Shown here: piece after piece, positions 12,603 through 27,200 of the stretch
Layout of the letters: every line of letters starts with the position of its first letter
How positions within the stretch are numbered: the first letter of the stretch is position 1
Source of the DNA: Trichopria drosophilae
Taxonomy: Eukaryota; Arthropoda; Insecta; Hymenoptera; Diapriidae
Direction of reading: 5' to 3'
Length of the DNA stretch: 64,000 nt
NCBI GenBank assembly: GCA_030407085.1
Contig: CM059582.1
Location: forward strand, 27,541,001-27,605,000
Notes under the pieces: generated by a model
What the model was told of the DNA's origin: nothing
The model's database searches: none
What the model saw: the letters and a program-made list of their open reading frames with translations, nothing else
Made by a program: the position numbers and the translations under genes

Positions 12603-15600
12603 CCCTTTCACGACGATTTTAAGAAGTGCAATAAATATCGTTTTCCTCCCCTTTTAAGGTGATAAATAAGCGGCTGGTTCATTTTTCATAAAAATGTACA
12701 CTAAAGACATTAAAGTAGAAATTTTTCTCTTTCAAATGGCGGCGTGGAGTTTGCCCGTACATAATTTTTTTTGCTAGGATAACAATTTTACTGGTAAGCT
12801 TTTATGGATAAACAAGCATAGTTAAAATAAACTCGATATCGGCTTTTAAGAAATTTCAGGATCAAAAGCAGTTACTTTAGTCAAACGAAAGTACAAAATG
12901 TAATATAACATGCTGAATTACGAAAGGACGTGGTTAAATGGTTAATGCAAATACATCAATTATTAACAGTTAATAAGTTAAGGATTTCTGAATATAACAC
13001 ATCATAAAAATCGTGAGCTCCTGAACAAAACCTTATCATAAAAAATGGTCCCTTTATTAACTTAATCTAGAAATATCACCAGAAATATCAATCCTTACAA
13101 TCATAGGTTATTATTTTGAGGGTACGTTGTTGTAAAAGAACCTACCTTGTATACAGAACCTGAAAATATTGGTAACTTAAAAAAATTGTTTAATTGATAA
13201 CCTAAATTAATAAAATCCTTCGAACTTTTACCGCACTTAAAACCTTTCGATAAGTACACAGGTTTCTGCATAAAAAATAGATCTCATTTAGTTTATCGGT
13301 CTAGTCAATATACTGATATGAATTGTTTATAATATTCAGCCAAACTCGAACAATATTTTAATTATACGCCTAATTTATTACAAATGTATAAACTTAAATA
13401 TGTTTTATTTGCAATTCAAGAAACATTTTGTTGACATAGTGCAGTTAAAAGAACATTCGAGAAGAAAAATTATATCGTTACAGTTTTTGAAATATTACAA
13501 CAAAATTTTAATAATTACTACACAATTATTATATAGCATGAGTCTTAGTTTTAACGCAAAAAAATACTGATATTTAGATTATCTTACGGGAAAAGGCTGG
13601 ATTACATTTATATCTGTCAAAATGGTATACACTAATAATTTACTGCAACAAGTGATATGAAACATAATAGCATAAAATCAACGAGAAACAGTTTGCAGAA
13701 CCCTTTACAGCATGCGACGTCATTATTCTGAACTGTTATGCATCGATTATAAGGTATTCTAAACCATGCAAATATAGTTCAATTGAAAGCGAAAAGCTGA
13801 AATAAAATTTGATATCTTAAAAACTTCAAGAATTTTTGTTTATAGTTAATAGTCGTCTTATTATCAAATAATGTATTGTTGATCATGTTCTTAAATAAAA
13901 AATATGCACCAAATATATACCAGAATAACGAGTGACGTACAGTTTTAAATGATTACTATCAAACATGAAATAACATTCAGCATGAGGTTTGTTAGTTACT
14001 GGTTTTCATTGGGTGCAAGGATAGGTGTCGTGATAGGAATCGATTTCGGCTTATTTGCGACGAACAGTTTGTATCAATGAAGACTGATGCCTTTCATATC
14101 AATGATGGCTTTGCTCCAATAATCAATATTTATGAAACGTTACTTTTACTACCCAGTAAAAAAATGATAGACATATAGCCATACTCTTCGTGTGATTCTT
14201 TATATACTTCTATCGTCAATTAATATGGAGATTTCGATTAATAAATTCATGCTTATTTAATGTATAAGACAAATGTTTCATTCGGTTTTACTAGAATGAC
14301 TATTCATTTCCTTATACAACTAAAACCTATTTTATTTTATATTATTTGTAATCTATTGGCACGAGTAAGCATACAAATAAGTCATAATGGCAATAGAGTG
14401 TGGATATTATTTTAATCGCATTGTTCATTGTGCCATGAGGTCAACGTACCAATGTAGAAGCTCTACCGTTGTTAGGTACCGTGTACCACAAATTAATCCC
14501 AGCTTGTATCGAAGTCGTGTTCGACATAGAACTACAGAGACAAGATTATTAATACTTGTCATCATGCGAAATTCTGACTAATTTGAATCATACATTTTTA
14601 ATTACATTCAAACATATCTAAACGCTTTTATTCATTGTAATTGAAAATTTTCTATTATTTCTTTTTAATCTCTAAATTTTCTCTATTAATAGAAATCTGT
14701 CTGCAAATTTTTTCAATGTAAACTTACCGCATCAGTAAATTGTAAATAAATCAAGAGTAATTACTACATGATCACGAAATTTGTAACGTAACATTTTATT
14801 AGTTTTCTCAAAATCGCAAAAATTCATTTAATTATATCTCAGTGCCAACAATTTTAACTGAGTATGAAAATGCAATGAGAAACGTCGCCATAACTTACTT
14901 CAATATCTATTAGAAAAGGCAGCGCTGTGATCTCTTGAGAGCTCTAACGGGTACTCCATTAGGAAAATTCATGGAAATCCTTAGTGCTCATTTCGATTAT
15001 CGATTTTGATACAGGCGTCGCGGTCAAATAAACGCCTACGCTATTCGCGGCTGATATTACAGTGACAAAAAGAAACTTGGTCGCCGGACATAAATAACCG
15101 GATATCGTCAATTTCGCAGTAACGGCAGAATCGAGTGTGATACGAAAGGGTACTAGAGACTTGGACAGTAGCCAGACTTGTATTTCCCGACCCGGAAATA
15201 TCGAATTTTTGGGGGAACAGGAAAGACCGCCTACTGATACTCCTCCATTGGAATATTCTTTTCCCGACTTCTAAAGCCTGAAATTGTTATGCATTTATTT
15301 AAATTACTCATGATATATTTCCGTGTCGTCAGTGAATTTCCTACCGATTAAGGGGTTATTTATGTCAAGAGCTCAGAAATGCGATAAACCCAGGAATTTA
15401 AATATGGAATGACATATTTTATCCCACATTCTTGCGGTTAGTTAAATAAATATTAGCACGGGATTTCACGATATTGTACTTCCATAGTAATCCTATGTCG
15501 TACGCTACACTAATATTATTTTGAACGAATTGTTTGTATGGTAGTTTAGATTTTTAGTCTCACATCGAGGATCTTTACTAATTCAGACCTTGCAAAAATA

Positions 15601-16862
15601 AAAATACTCAGAATTGTGGCACAACCCTCAGATTTTCAAGAGTAACTCATCACATCTTCGTCAAGAGAAAGGTATCCTTTTTCTAATTTGTACATATATA
15701 AATTCAAATTATCGGTTTTTTATACATCCCGAAAAGTAATGTAAAGTAACTGGACCAAAAAAGGTAATTTTAATGAATTTGCAAAATTATAGGACATTTC
15801 TGTGCCGGGAAGCTTGAGGAAAATGTTACGCTTAATTTTTATTAATTAATTAATTTTAATTATGCTTAATATATAATCATTATCCTACTAATTTAAGATG
15901 ATGAGCACATACATCACACCTGTCTGAGGAAAATCTCAGTAATTCTGCACGACTTCAGAGCTGTTACCACCTTATTATTTTTATCCTCGGAACATGCGAT
16001 GTCTTGAGAATGTTGACATGGTGACGAAAGCGGACATTTGGAAATTCTGAGGATCTCTCGAGGACGTCATTACGAGAACTGTCAAAACTTGACACATTCG
16101 GTTATTGAGAGGAATATTTTAAAATCGATACTACCGTAATATTGATGGATACTAAACATGGAATACTGCTAATTGAATCTGCTGTAAAATTGTAGCGAGA
16201 AACAAACAACTTTAAGTATTTCTAAGTTCTAAGTAATTTTTAACTATCGCCGAAAAGTAAAGGGATGTGTTCGAATAATTAAAGTGTGCCACAAAATTAC
16301 TATTAGGCGTTTTCATGTAAGTAATCCAAACAAATTTGTGAACTATCCAGGCATCCAGTTACATTAACTTGAGCTTAACTAGTACTTCACATGAGAAAAA
16401 TTAATATTTCAGAATATTATCTCTATGAACTCTAAAAAATGTATCATACCTTTATCTTTCTCATTTTCACCGAAATTATTGAAATTACGTTCAAACGAGG
16501 TCAACAATTTATCGTAAATTGCGCAACAGCGACACGTGGATTCACAAACGCGCGCAATGCATATCACGCATCGTTAAACACGATCATCTAGATGGCATTT
16601 TTGTAGGACGAAACCGCAATGCTTCTCTTCCAGTTTCTGTCTTCATTTCATAAAAGTGCACCCATAAAAAAATTTGGAATTAATTTCTACTTTTGATATC
16701 CTTCCAGTGAATCTACATGTTTATATAAAATGGTAACCATTCTAAGAATTTGACTAGATACGAAGTCGTAATGTAATTGATTGATATTATATAAACTAAT
16801 TATTATTGCCTTACTACATAAATAGTGTTTGTAATGCAGGTTTTAGTTTAAAATAATAAAAT
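12603..16862. other. gene-free AT-rich stretch with one GC-richer patch
   Basis: No exon chain or conserved protein is visible. About 14880-15260 is less AT-rich than its surroundings and could be a conserved noncoding segment, but the sequence alone cannot show that. The 64-codon open frame at 14387-14581 resembles nothing I recognise. Confidence 0.5.
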
Positions 16863-17143
16863 TAGGGAGGGCTTTTACCGATACTTACTGATAGTAGGCC
16901 TCCACCTACTACCACGAGCAATTGTGGATGGTAAATAGTCCCAATGTTACGGACCTCTTGGGTCCCTCTTCAGGGAAATAAGCAGAAAGTTATTCAAACT
17001 TCAATCCTAGAAAGCTTATTTTCCCTGAAAGGGACCCAAAAGGCCCGAAACATTGGGACTATTTACCATCCATAATTGTTCGAGGTAGTAGGTGGAGGCC
17101 TACTATCGGTAAGCAATTACTTTGTAGTTAAAAGCCCTCCCTA
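16863..17143. mobile_element. 281-bp near-perfect hairpin MITE
   Basis: The whole element is one inverted repeat, TAGGGAGGGCTTTTA to TAAAAGCCCTCCCTA. Arms of about 125 bp include GTAGGTGGAGGCCTACTATC and AATAGTCCCAATGTT matched by ACATTGGGACTATT. The loop is about 30 bp (about 16985-17013). It could be a TA-flanked MITE. The tips match no family I can name. Confidence 0.7.
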
Positions 17144-17756
17144 CTTTTATTATTGCCTTACTACTTTTATTATCTACTGATTTTATCTTACTACTATGTA
17201 TACTATGTATTATCTTCTGGATAATGTTTTATATGTATAGGGTAGCAAGGAATTTACATATGCATGATTACTTTCAATTTGTTTAAATGTTAAATAATAT
17301 CAATCACTACCATCCTAAGAAATTTACGGGAATTTACCTATGCTGCAATATCACCCGCACATGTTTGCTAGGTTCTGGAACAATGTGATTCACTGGACTA
17401 AAACACGCAAACGCCTTCGAAAGTTCGCCAATTTCGACCGGCCACTGAACCCTATTATACGTTTTAAACTTGAATTATTATATTACGGCATAAAATCACG
17501 GAGAAATTTTTCCGTTAATTCCTATTATTACTAAATTTGTATGTATATAGATATTTCATGAACAATTTCTTTTGTTACACATTGTGTTGTCGAAATTACC
17601 CTTTTTTTATTACTACAATATAATTAGGAGAATTTTAAGATCAAACTTCATCAAAAGTAACGATTAAATGCATCGCTGAAAGTTTTCCTCATCGATATTT
17701 TACATATAGCCTACCTTCACATGTATGTTTCGTATGCGTATACTATAACAGGCAAA

Positions 17757-17890
17757 ATAAATTAAATCCTCCTAAATAGAGTGAAAATAATCGTCTCAGT
17801 GCTTTTCACACAACAAAGTTTTTCAACCATGTTTTCAAACAACTTACTCATCTTCGCCGTCTCTGTAAAATCCTGTAAAGTATAAACTTT
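17757..17890 (-). repeat. diverged duplicate segment, copy 1
   Basis: This segment is similar over about 120 bp to 20106-20262, sharing AATCGTCTCAGTGCTTTTCA. Read on the minus strand, both copies start after an acceptor-like TTTTACAG or TTTTACAG variant and open as DFTET..KMSKL here versus DLTEI..MMSKL there. That could mark duplicated exons of a dead gene or a simple repeat. I do not recognise a family. Confidence 0.35.
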
Positions 17891-18689
17891 TTTAATTTCA
17901 TATTTTGAAAAATACACTAACAGTGAAATATCTAAAAAATATCTAAAATAATGACTACCACACATAATATATAAGGACCCTCTAAAAGAATTATCTTGTA
18001 ACTATATCAAAAAGGAATATTGTTACTAATCTCTAAATTTCTTTTACTTCACTTTTAGAATATCGTAATTTCAAAGGAATATAATATAGAGAGGATTCCG
18101 AATAATTGTTAAACATTAAATTATGCAATAGCGTATCGTGTCTTCCAGTTCTTTGAATCTGTTTCCTAAATCAACTTGCAAAGTGGACGAATCAATATTC
18201 GAACATGTTATCAACATAATATAGAATTGCGGTGAACTAGATAATCTGAAACAAAAAATGTCAATGGATTTAATTAAATAACCATATAAATGAGAAAAAT
18301 GCGTTTTTTCATATAGTTAAACTTCAAAAAAATGCAAAAGAAATAACCTAAATTCAAACAAAAAATCGGTTTTTGTTCAGTTACAGGTGGAGATAATCCC
18401 TTAAATCGACTCAAAGGCAAATCTAGCGGAAGACAAACTGAAATTCCAGACAGCATTTCGAACACCATTTATCACGAGACTCTCTTACCATTTGACAGAG
18501 TACTAATCATTATTTTGGGGTCCTTAGTATTGTAACTAAAGTGATGAAAGTTGTTTGATAATGAAGTAATCTATTTTTAATAAGCTAACATACCAATTTA
18601 TATTATTAGTACTCGATGTCCGAATTGTGACTAGTCTTTCAAAATATCTGAAACCTACGTGTAAAATCGATAAATCTCATTACAAGCGA

Positions 18690-19140
18690 CACCCACGTTG
18701 TAAAACGCAAGAGATATGATCGTTCGCTTACGACGAAAGTTTCGAATCCAACAACCGAGTTTACTTAGATTTCTTGGTAAGTCGATGTTTGACAGCGGGG
18801 TGAAATAAGGGACATCTTCGTGCAATCCTCTTAACCTACCTACTCACCCGCAGGCATCGTATTTGCAATTCAGATTTCGCATAAGAGAAGATCGACGAAA
18901 CGAATCCCGAGGGATCGCTATGAGGAAACGGGCCCTTAAAACAGACCCATTTAAATTGTCAAGAGTTGAGTCGCGTTCTATCCAGCGAACCAAATATTGC
19001 CATTTCCCTGGATGTAAATATTCATGAATTACGATGATGCGGCCCAGATAAATATTCGTCAAGTAGAAGTGATGATCGGCCACGTGCTCAAGTACGACAC
19101 CTGGCAAAAATTTCGTGCAAGGTAGTGAAACCTCGAAGAA
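18690..19140. promoter_or_regulatory. GC-richer island, possible conserved noncoding element
   Basis: The composition is distinctly more balanced than the flanks. It contains the E-box CACGTG (19080-19085) and a homeodomain/POU-like ATTCATGAATTA (19019-19030). A minus-strand open frame of 87 codons (18844-19107) exists, but it has no recognisable domain and no splice context I can support. A regulatory role is inference from composition only. Confidence 0.25.
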
Positions 19141-20105
19141 ATTCCCTTATCTAAAGTTATGCGCGGTACACGCCTTCACGTTAAAAATATCCGAAAGTTC
19201 TGCATCGACAAAAGGAAAATATTTTTTAACGCTTACCTTTTATAGCGATTTTATTACGGATTTTACGTCGTAATGGTAGATATCATAAGGCGAAAGGTTT
19301 AAAATGAACCAACCGCTTACAAACTTTGCAGTTTATTCATCTCACCTCTTGGTAATCTTCTTCTTCTTTACATAACCTTAACAACCTCTTACAGTCAACA
19401 CGCTTGCGTCTTCAAACAGACTCCTTTCGCAACTTTCTTATTAATAGAGTTCTCTTATTCAATTTTCCGAAACATTTATTTCTTTACAGTGTTTACTAGT
19501 ATTTCGTTTTAAGGCATACTTTCGTATTCTGCTGTTAAGTAATAGCAAAACTACTAATGCAATTTTAATATGACGGGCATTAGTTGTACATCCTTATAGC
19601 TAAATATGAAAATTCGCATAAAATATGAAAATGTCAATTTACTTTAAAATGTCGTTTTATTATGGATTATAAGGATACTTGAGTATATTGCCACAATGAT
19701 AAACGATCGAAGGCTGTTCGTATTAAAATGAGAAATGTGCACGTATTTTACTAGCTCACTTTATCCTTCGAAAACAATATACGTGTACGTTACAGGTTAA
19801 TTTGTTTCCGATATTCTGAATTTCGCATAATACGGGTTTAGCTACACTGTAATTCCTTATAAGATTTTTCTCATCAATTTGGGTAACAGTTAACTCTCTG
19901 GTATTTGAATTTCTTTTACTAACTAAAGATGTAAATTTAAATTTACATCACATAATATTTTTTTACTAAGTAGTTTATCATAAGTTAATTCAACGACTAA
20001 TTTTTGAAATTATAGCAAAGGAATGTTGATAATATATTTCATATATTTGTTTTAAATTGACATCTCAAAATACAGGCATAAATGGAGATTTTATATATTT
20101 ACTAC

Positions 20106-20262
20106 CATTAAAGTAAATCCTTATAAATGGAGTGAAAAGAATCGTCTCAGTGCTTTTCAAAAAAAAAAATTATTATTTTTAGGATGAAGTTTTTCAACAA
20201 TATTTGCAGCTTGCTCATCATCTCAATCTCTGTCAAATCCTGTAAAACATATTTATTATTAG
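20106..20262 (-). repeat. diverged duplicate segment, copy 2
   Basis: Partner of 17757-17890. It shares GAATCGTCTCAGTGCTTTTC and TCAAATCCTGTAAAA-like ends, with an A-rich insertion near 20158-20172. On the minus strand the opening after the acceptor-like site is DLTEIEMMSKL. Confidence 0.35.
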
Positions 20263-23200
20263 TTAAATTGATCAAAATTGGAGCTTAAGTTATACTTGTT
20301 ATCAACAATGCGAGTAAAAATACAAAGAAATCATAATATACATTTCAGGATATGTTTGGTTCCTATAACCAGGAGTTCAAATAATTGGACATAAGGATTT
20401 TAGGAGTCATCATGATTATAAGTTTTACATTACATTTTTTAAGCTCAATGATGGCAGATCTAAAATGGCAAATATATAATGACAGAATTCTAGCAATTTC
20501 TGAATTAATGTTCCTGATTTAGGAAAAGGAAAAGAATGTGCGGGGATAAATACTCTTTATGAAATTAGTTACAAATATTAATAAATTATACTGAACTTTG
20601 GAAAATCGCAAATGGATCGCCTATTTTCTTAAATTCCACATTACCACAAAAGTTAATAATATACTTGATGTATTTTATTTTTTATGTAAACTCATAATTT
20701 ATGCAATAATATATTTGAAGTTATGGAATAACTTCTCCTTTTTGTATGGAAAATTAATAAAGTTCGTTCGAGTTATTTCAACTCTACGTGAGGAAATGAG
20801 GCAAGTTTAATATTAGTTAATAAAGTTGAAGATGATAATAGATAAACATGCACCCCTAAGTTGTTAGCAAGAATATTCATTCATCATGATGTGCCTACAC
20901 CGCAAAGCGGTATAGAAAATTTTCATATAGTAAACGATGTAATTAATCTAGTAAGTACGTAGCGGTCGCATGAACATTTTCGATAGAAGTTAGGCATATC
21001 AGCATTTAAAATGATATATGTTGCCAGTGTATAGATCTTTAACGATACTACATTCTTTATATGTATCTAGGAACTGTATATGCAATGCCCTCTCATAGAT
21101 TATTTTTATGTAATATAAATTTTCTCGATATAATTCTTTGAAATATTATAAAAAAACATGCTTTACCTACATCCAAATTATCACTTAGGTCTCAATTTTC
21201 TTCAGTGGTTAGTAGGTACAGAAGTAGATTTTTGAAGAATATATTTTGCAGAAGAAGGACCACTGCTTAAAATAATTGTTTAAGTGGATAGTATATCTTA
21301 TTTTTGTTCCAATCTGGTATTGAAAATTAATGATTTGATTTTATTAATTTGCAGACAGGATATCCGTATACATATTTTAAATGACATTACCAAATTACTG
21401 TTATAGATATTAAATCCTGGCGAGCAAAACAGTTGGCAACGTTACCCTGCAAACCGGAATTTTTCCTAACGGTATTTTCTACGTTAAAAGGCTAAAAAAA
21501 TTATAAGTAATTCAGTCATTTTAAAATATCTCTAAGAATATTATAAAAAAAGTCACTTTATAAAAAGGAGGCATAAACCATAAAAGAAACTCAAAATTAA
21601 TGTATAGATTTTTCGATATTTTTGATATTTTGTTCCCTTTAAGTTACGATAGCTCTTCACTAATTCTCCGTACGATATTCCTCTCATACTTCTTTTATAT
21701 GAAACATAAAAATATACTGCCACTATCACTCCATTCCATACTCATTTCACAGTGATATGGCCGTTGAACCGTGGGTGAAATAGCCGTGATAAAAGTCTCG
21801 GGTAAAAGCATGGAGATAGTTACACCTTATTATTCCAAGCGTGAAATATTTCAACGATTCTTAAATTCAACTGGACTATGTTACTAGGTCGGCGGAAAGC
21901 GGAAGACGCTCACCCTATGATTCACCCCTTAATTCGGCAGTGACTCGACACGTGCGCGAAAACAAGGAATTTCAAACATAAATATTATTGGAGCCTCGCA
22001 ATACTATAATCCAATTACAAAGAGATAGAATTAAACATTTGTTTAAATCCAAAGTTATTTAAGGTTCTTTTTTTACGGTGTTTAAATTTCCTTATAGTTT
22101 CTACGATTTTCAATAGCTACAAAAACTCTTAATCAAAATTGGCGCTGATTGTTATAAATCGCCATATACCGCAAGATTACATCTTTTAAAACTTTCAGTT
22201 TTTTTTAGTTATTCTTTTTACAATCATCTATGTTTATAAAACGATGAGAATCTAAGACGCCATTTAATTAGAAATAAAAGAAAATTACACGATGTCATAT
22301 CTGCTGAGTGTGAAACCTGAGTCATCATTACAATGTTGTTTTTGGCCCAGAATACAAGAACCAGCTATGAAGTGTCAGGAAATGCAATTCCGTGATGCGT
22401 TAAGTGATTAATTATTAGGCAGCTATTCCGGGCGTTTCTTCAAACTGCTTCACGGAAACGGCGTTGAACTTGCAGGTTGTACTCCTTATTGATCGTTTGA
22501 CCTCGTGGCAAGAAATTATGGTTCACTATGCCTAAAATCGAAGTACAAAGTGAGCATAACCACTGTAATATCGGTTTTGGCAATCAAAAACCAATTCTCT
22601 GCGATGAACGAATTTCAGTTTTGACATTCTGTAAATACAAAATGTTTCTCTTATCACGTGTTACGACACTTTTATAGAGTTCTGCATCGTTGATGACTAC
22701 CTGCACGACTCCAACTGTTATTTGTAAGACAATTTGCTCAGACACGTTTTAGGTTAAAAATATCTAAAAATATGCCACATCATGGACATCCATAATTTAC
22801 TGTTCTAACTATTATTTTGTGATATGGAAGCCGACAATATTTCTAAATTTAGGATTGCTGTAATTACCACATATAATTATAACATTTTTTATCAACTTCA
22901 AAGCGACCTTAAAATAAGGTTTACAATTTCTACTCGCTACAATGTGCACCAAATTTCGTTTTAACCAAACTGTCTGTATATACTACATTTTATCATACTA
23001 TGAATGAATTCCGAAGACATATTTTTATTTCAAAGAAAATTTTTTTAATGTGCCATGCTAAAATGTTAAATCAGAGACGGATTGGTGATGGATCTGCGGT
23101 GTTTTTTGAGACGATCCCGCAATGTTTGTGGATTTATAACGGACCTAATTTTTGTATGATATATGTACCAAAAGTTTGTTATCCCCTAGTTGAAATCTGA

Positions 23201-24255
23201 GAAATACTAATCCATCAAGGATTTAAAATGTTTGCACGGGGTGATTTAAAGGCACCAGATTTACTCGTTGTATAAATGATATCTGAGAGCTATACTTTAA
23301 TTTTTGTAGAAATAGTTTAAATTACTTCAGTACCTGATTATGTATGAAAACTATCCAAATTTCAATTTTGATTCAGACTTCGTTATCTGTATCTTACATT
23401 TTTGTAATCTAAGGGATTTGCAATTGTGACACTCGATTTTAAATTAACATACGGTCGCCCGATTGATTCGGAAGGATACAGTTCTCGATAGATAATGGTA
23501 TTGTCGTCTGAGGACCATGGCATAATTAGGACGCTATTATTCTTGGCAGGCTGCATTATATTTTTTCTTCGAAAGGTAGGAGTTATGAGCTCGAACCCAT
23601 TAATGCTGAGACGTCCTGACATTCTACTTCAACGCTGTACGAATATCGATATTCTTTTTCAGAACAAAATTATCTAAATTGTTTCTGAAAAGAGTAAAGA
23701 TTTAAATTTGTAAAGAGTCCTCTCTGTTCACTTTAAGAGTTCTTCATTTCATATTTCAATTTTTAAATTAAATTATGAATTTAAATTGATTGATCTGAAT
23801 GTGATAACTAGAATCTAAATTTTCAATTCAATTCAAATAAATCCAGATCGTAACGTGGGTTATCACTATGACCCAAAGGGTTAAGATCGACCCAAACACT
23901 GTTGTATATGATAATTTTTTCATTTGATGAAATTAAGATATTTGTCGCTTAAAAATGGATAATATGGTTGTTCTATGAATTTGGTTTCAGCTTATTACCT
24001 TGAAGGAAGGTTGCGTATAAACAAAACAGAAAGCTGAAATAGACATCTTTAAACACAGCCTAACTATTACATAATATAGGACTGATTACGGTTTACGGAT
24101 CATCTTAAACGCCGATAGTAAATTCAATATAGAATTTTTTATTTAATCTCAATAAAATAAATCGACATAATTTAGTTGTTTATATACTTTTCGTTAGAGA
24201 AATCACTGTGGCCCATTCTTATCAACTACTTTAGTTCTGAATGATTGGCGCGAGA

Positions 24256-24286
24256 AGCGGGCGCAAAATCGCGAAAAGCGCCCGCT
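24256..24286. promoter_or_regulatory. GC-rich hairpin with E2F-like sites
   Basis: AGCGGGCGC and GCGCCCGCT form a perfect 9-bp stem around AAAATCGCGAAAA. The combination gives TTTTGCGC and TTTTCGCG motifs on opposite strands, similar to E2F sites (TTTSSCGC). It lies in a GC-rich island (about 24240-24370). A function as promoter or enhancer is conjecture; no transcript is evident nearby. Confidence 0.3.
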
Positions 24287-27200
24287 AGCCTCCAGAAGGC
24301 ACACGCGCTGATTACGTTTCATGTCGAACACTTTACCGCAACGTAACGGAACAGATTTTGCGCACGTATGACAAAAAATAATAAATCAATTTCCTATACA
24401 AAAATAAAAAGTAGTATGTAAATAAAAACGAAATATTAAAGTAATAATAACAAAGCGTTTAAATGTACCTGAACTAAAAAGAATTCTATATTTCAAAATG
24501 CATGATTGAAAATTAAACATAACATTAGTCCAATACAAACGAGAATCTATACAATCATATAACAAATTATCTGAATTCGAAAATATTGTTTACCTTTGAA
24601 AAATGTTATTCCAAACTGACTTCCAATTGCGTTTAATGATCCACTGGTATCCGAGTGCAGATACCTGAAATTCAAGAGAGTAAATGTAGTTTCGAGTGTA
24701 ATTACGGCACCACATATATCTTTCTATATGTCAAATGGTATCGGAACTTAATTTGGTCGAAATAAAAGGATTGCTTTAATTAAGTTTGTAACGAGAAGAA
24801 ATGAAACCCCGCCAATTGGTTTATAGGCCCTTAAATTTTGAAGTAATACAGTGTTAACTTTTACACTGGGCTTGCACCGAACCTTTTAATGAATTCTTAA
24901 ATAACGATATGTTTATATATCCTCACCATTCCAAATAATAAAAACATTTACAAAACTTTACTTACGCTAAGAGACATTACGCTAAGGAAAACTTCTTTTT
25001 CTCTTTTGAAACGTATCAAACTTTTTCGATTTACTGAATAAATGAAATTATTAAAGAGGAACAAATAGTTTATAGTAATAGCAATTCATTTACGCCCATG
25101 TTTAATAGGAAATTTAATTAATTATGATCTCCAGAAGTAATATTCCCAATGCATTTTGGTTCAGAAAATGAATGGAGGTTAGACTCTAGAAAACATGGTC
25201 CTTTTTTAATTTCAATATCTGGAAAGAATAAAAATGATTTATAATTTTTATTGCTCCAAAAAATTGCGTTTTTGAAAACCTTACACATTTTTCTAAATTA
25301 GTTTAAAAATTAAATACAATTATTTGAGCACACTACAATATGTAGCTAAATTCTCACTTGAGATTAGGTTTCTTATTACGTACTTTTAGCATGGATTATT
25401 TTGTTCGTTTCTTGACTTCTTCATTTAAGAATTTTACTAATTTTATATTACCCTTTTCACATTTCTTATTTTCATGTAAACGAAACACGAAATTGAACGG
25501 TTGCACTAGTGACGTCATGATAATAAGGTCAAATGGGATTGAACGGATGTACATTGTCGTCTTTTCAAAAAAAGAATATTGACGACGCTTCGTTAAATAA
25601 TAATGATGCATTTGCACCCCGAAATAGAATTAAAACCTTTTTCAATCGTTAGAATAGATAAAATATTCGAATGCAAAGGTTCTTTAAATATACTTCCTGT
25701 CGAACTACTTAATCAATTCTTCAATAAGTACCACTTTTACATGATATTTTAAACGAAGCATCATTTATTCATTACTAAATGCTTGAAGCCGTCATTTTAT
25801 ATTCCATAACAATAGTTATAACTGAAATGTACACATACTCTCGCATGATTTACATATTCAAGTAGCACATGAATAGTGAAGATTTAGTTTGAATATCTGC
25901 TACACTGAACCTTGATCAATTATTTATTTCTACAATGGACACATACCGCTGCTCGAATGTCGAAACATTTGTAATATTTAATCACAACTGTCGTTTGGAC
26001 TAGGTCCCTTTCATTCAACTCGCCAAAGAGATTTGTGCTACTAAATTGACACACTTATGTTAATACAGTGCTTAGCATGGTATAATCAGAATTAGTGTTT
26101 AATCTATTAAATATTCGAATTTTCAGACCTCCTTTGTTTTATTTACATGGGTGATTCTGTAACTGGTAGCTTGAGATGTAAATTTTAAAATAATTGAATT
26201 TAACAACAAAAATATTTTTCAGGTATATTTGTCTTTTTGTTACCAAGAAGAATCACTTTTTAAAATGAAACTGTTACAAATTTAACACAATTTTAACCTT
26301 ACAATCTATAATTGAAACAAAAAATATAAAAGAAATGAAGACTTAAACAAACATGCTTGCAAGAGGGAATAAGGTAAACAAAAGACCATAAATAAACAAT
26401 TTAACGGATGAGATATTCTGATTGAAATTTCTGTCGACGTGTGATTTAAAACTATGGTAGGGTTCCCCCTTCAAATTTCCGCCAAGTGTAAATATTTTGA
26501 AAGGAATTTCAAATCATTTTCCCTTTCGAAATAGTGTTTCCACAGAAACTCCTTTCGCATTTATTCCAAGTTTACGTTATTATTGCTGAAAGCAGAAAGG
26601 GTTTTCATATATTTACAATATAAACCTGTAATAACAAAATTTGAGAAATGGCCTTTCAAGAAATTGAAAAGAAAACAATCGTAAAGTATTCATAGAGACG
26701 ATAGACTCGTTTTATACATATTTGAACTTTTGTTCTCTGACTGGCGTTTTATTTCAGTCTGAACCAAACGCAACGCCACGAGGTATAAATTCGCTCCTCA
26801 TAATCGAATCTTCTATCCTTTCTACTTAAAATGATATTGCAAGTCTATGAAACTTTACTCCAATAACACTCACAGTTCTTATCTATAGGATAACGTATTT
26901 GTGCAGAACCAAAATATTTTCCACAAGAAAAGTTTTAATTAAATTTCTCTTATGAAATTCGTACTGTACTGACTACTTTCAGGTGATTACTCTTATCATT
27001 ACAGGGTATGTTAATAGGGCAATGGAAGAATTATTGGGTGATAAAGTTCAGGTATTTTAATATCAAAATAGATAAATAATATATTGAACAACTAGGGAGC
27101 AAAATGGATTTTTGCCGGAGAGGGCGAAAATAGAAGAAATATATTTGAGATTTTTATTTTACTTAAAAAAGGACACATCCTCACACTTTCTACTCCTGCT

